Of a stretch of 6,155 nucleotides of DNA, positions 5,797-6,155 are shown one piece after another. The notes below the pieces were generated by a model. That model worked only from the letters and a program-made list of their open reading frames with translations. It ran no database searches and had not been told where the DNA came from. Made by a program: the position numbers and the translations under genes. Each line of letters opens with the position of its first letter. Position 1 is the first letter of the stretch. Origin of the DNA: Actinomycetota bacterium (GTDB lineage: Bacteria; Actinomycetota; Acidimicrobiia; Acidimicrobiales; Microtrichaceae); assembly GCA_009700815.1 (NCBI GenBank), contig WLLG01000147.1:1-6155 (forward strand), written 5' to 3'.

Positions 5797-5854
5797 TGCG
5801 ATCTGCAGGACAGGGTGTTCTGTTTGCCACACCACTGAGGATCCTGCGGACAGG
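5788..5854 (-). repeat. Imperfect direct repeat in the rpsF leader
   Basis: Copy 1 (5836-5854) reads CCTGTCC then GCAGGATCCTCA. Copy 2 (5788-5814) reads CCTGTCC, an 8-nt insert (TGCAGATC), then GCAGGACCCTCA. The 12-nt parts differ at one base. The insert in copy 2 creates the perfect 7-bp hairpin. Either a duplicated leader element or a repeated binding site. Confidence 0.6.
5793..5811 (-). promoter_or_regulatory. Perfect 7-bp hairpin competing with the S6:S18-like motif
   Basis: GTCCTGC (5805-5811) and GCAGGAC (5793-5799) pair perfectly across the loop AGATC. Its 3' arm shares GGAC (5793-5796) with the 5' arm of the downstream CCG hairpin, so the two cannot form together. It could be an alternative leader fold. 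No T-run follows, so it is not a simple terminator. Confidence 0.5.
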
Positions 5855-5875
5855 CTTCAGCGGAGCGGACGTCCA

Positions 5876-5906
5876 ACTGTAGTGATCACTAGTGGGTGAC
5901 CGCCAA
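5876..5906 (-). promoter_or_regulatory. Weak candidate promoter for the rpsF operon
   Basis: TTGGCG (5901-5906) as -35 and TACAGT (5876-5881) as -10, 19 nt apart. Each hexamer matches the sigma-70-type consensus at 4 of 6 positions and the spacing is long. It lies in the only sizeable gap ahead of rpsF and would give a leader of roughly 115 nt carrying both hairpins. Low confidence. Confidence 0.25.
5880..5891. promoter_or_regulatory. Perfect 12-bp palindrome, possible operator
   Basis: TAGTGATCACTA is a perfect palindrome located between panB and rpsF. It overlaps the -10 end of the candidate promoter. It is flanked by two related 12-mers, CAGTTGGCGGTC (5898-5909) and CAGTTGGACGTC (5868-5879). 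A dimeric regulator could bind here, but this is inference from symmetry alone. Confidence 0.3.
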
Positions 5907-5935
5907 CTGCGGAACGTCTCAAGCGAAATATCGAG

Positions 5936-5955
5936 GTGAGCAACAGTCTGCTCAC
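5936..5955 (-). terminator. Stem-loop after panB, possible terminator without a strong T-run
   Basis: GTGAGCA (5949-5955) and TGCTCAC (5936-5942) form a perfect 7-bp stem, 8 bp with one G-T pair, and a small loop. It starts 21 nt after the panB stop. Downstream bases (CTCGATATTTC) are only weakly T-rich, so termination may be Rho-aided or the hairpin may only protect the transcript end. Confidence 0.4.
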
Positions 5956-5975
5956 GGGCTGTGACAGTGACGCTT

Positions 5976-6155
5976 TTAGGAGGGTGAACCGTACAGGGAC
6001 AGGGCCTCTGCCTGCTGCTCTGACAAGTGGTAACTCTCGCTGTCATCGGGAAAGGCGCCGGATCGAACATCTTCAGCAAAGCTGCGAACTGCCGAGACGG
6101 CCTCATCCTTGAGCGAGGCGTATTTGCGAACAAACTTGGCTGGAACGCGATCCTC
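5976..6155 (-). CDS. panB: 3-methyl-2-oxobutanoate hydroxymethyltransferase, C-terminal fragment
   Basis: PanB transfers a hydroxymethyl group from methylene-tetrahydrofolate to 2-oxoisovalerate, the first committed step of pantothenate and coenzyme A synthesis. Only the last 59 residues are in the window. The stretch VPAKFVRKYASLKDEAVSA, then FAEDVRSGAFPDDSESYHL, matches the PanB C-terminus, which normally reads like KFVKRYADL...VRAGxFPGPEHSY. The frame ends at TAA (5976-5978) after LSLYGSPS. The frame is open to the right edge, so the catalytic barrel lies outside. It is followed by a stem-loop and a gap of over 200 bp before rpsF, so it is probably a separate transcription unit. The identification rests on a short but characteristic segment. 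Confidence 0.85.
   Translation of the reverse strand, partial: EDRVPAKFVRKYASLKDEAVSAVRSFAEDVRSGAFPDDSESYHLSEQQAEALSLYGSPS

Noticed and set aside
5765..6133. Minus-strand 122-residue open frame upstream of rpsF
   Set aside because: It overlaps the PanB C-terminus in another frame. The PanB frame matches the family and ends at 5976, and the rest of the frame falls in the regulatory leader.

Overview
The window is a piece of bacterial chromosome in which every recognisable gene lies on the minus strand. In transcription order (high to low coordinates) it reads: the 3' end of panB, then rpsF - ssb - rpsR - rplI - dnaB, then most of an ABC-F ATPase gene that runs off the left edge. The block rpsF-ssb-rpsR-rplI-dnaB is the classic actinobacterial arrangement. 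The SSB, S18 and DnaB sequences, the moderate-to-high GC and the purine-rich ribosome binding sites also suggest Actinomycetota. The SSB and the S18 core look to me most like Acidimicrobiia, but that is an impression from family memory, not a search result.

Region by region: 5976-6155 is the C-terminus of ketopantoate hydroxymethyltransferase (PanB). 5753-5975 is an intergenic and leader region holding a stem-loop after panB, a weak promoter candidate, a perfect 12-bp palindrome, an imperfect repeated segment, and two mutually exclusive hairpins just before rpsF. The hairpin next to the rpsF ribosome binding site has the layout of the known S6:S18 autoregulatory RNA motif. 4038-5752 is a tightly packed, translationally coupled ribosomal/replication operon: a 16-nt gap for rpsF/ssb, TAATG for ssb/rpsR and ATGA for rpsR/rplI. 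3874-4037 is an unusual repeat-rich spacer with three perfect 14-bp tandem repeats, a long inverted repeat and four co-oriented DnaA-box-like 9-mers. 1453-3873 is dnaB interrupted in frame by a 354-residue intein (1639-2700). 1-1379 is the ABC-F protein.

Functionally, S6, S18 and L9 are ribosomal proteins and SSB and DnaB are replication proteins, so the operon links translation and replication capacity. S6 and S18 may feed back on the rpsF leader. DnaB must splice out its intein to give a 452-residue helicase.

The features most worth a second look are: the DnaB intein, whose splicing residues are intact but whose homing endonuclease has lost its first half and the catalytic Asp of the remaining LAGLIDADG motif; the roughly 65-residue low-complexity C-terminal tail on S18; the DnaA-box-like and repeat cluster in front of dnaB; and the alternative hairpins in the rpsF leader. 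I found no complete unknown multi-gene system, no CRISPR, no tRNA or rRNA, no insertion sequence, and no credible plus-strand gene.
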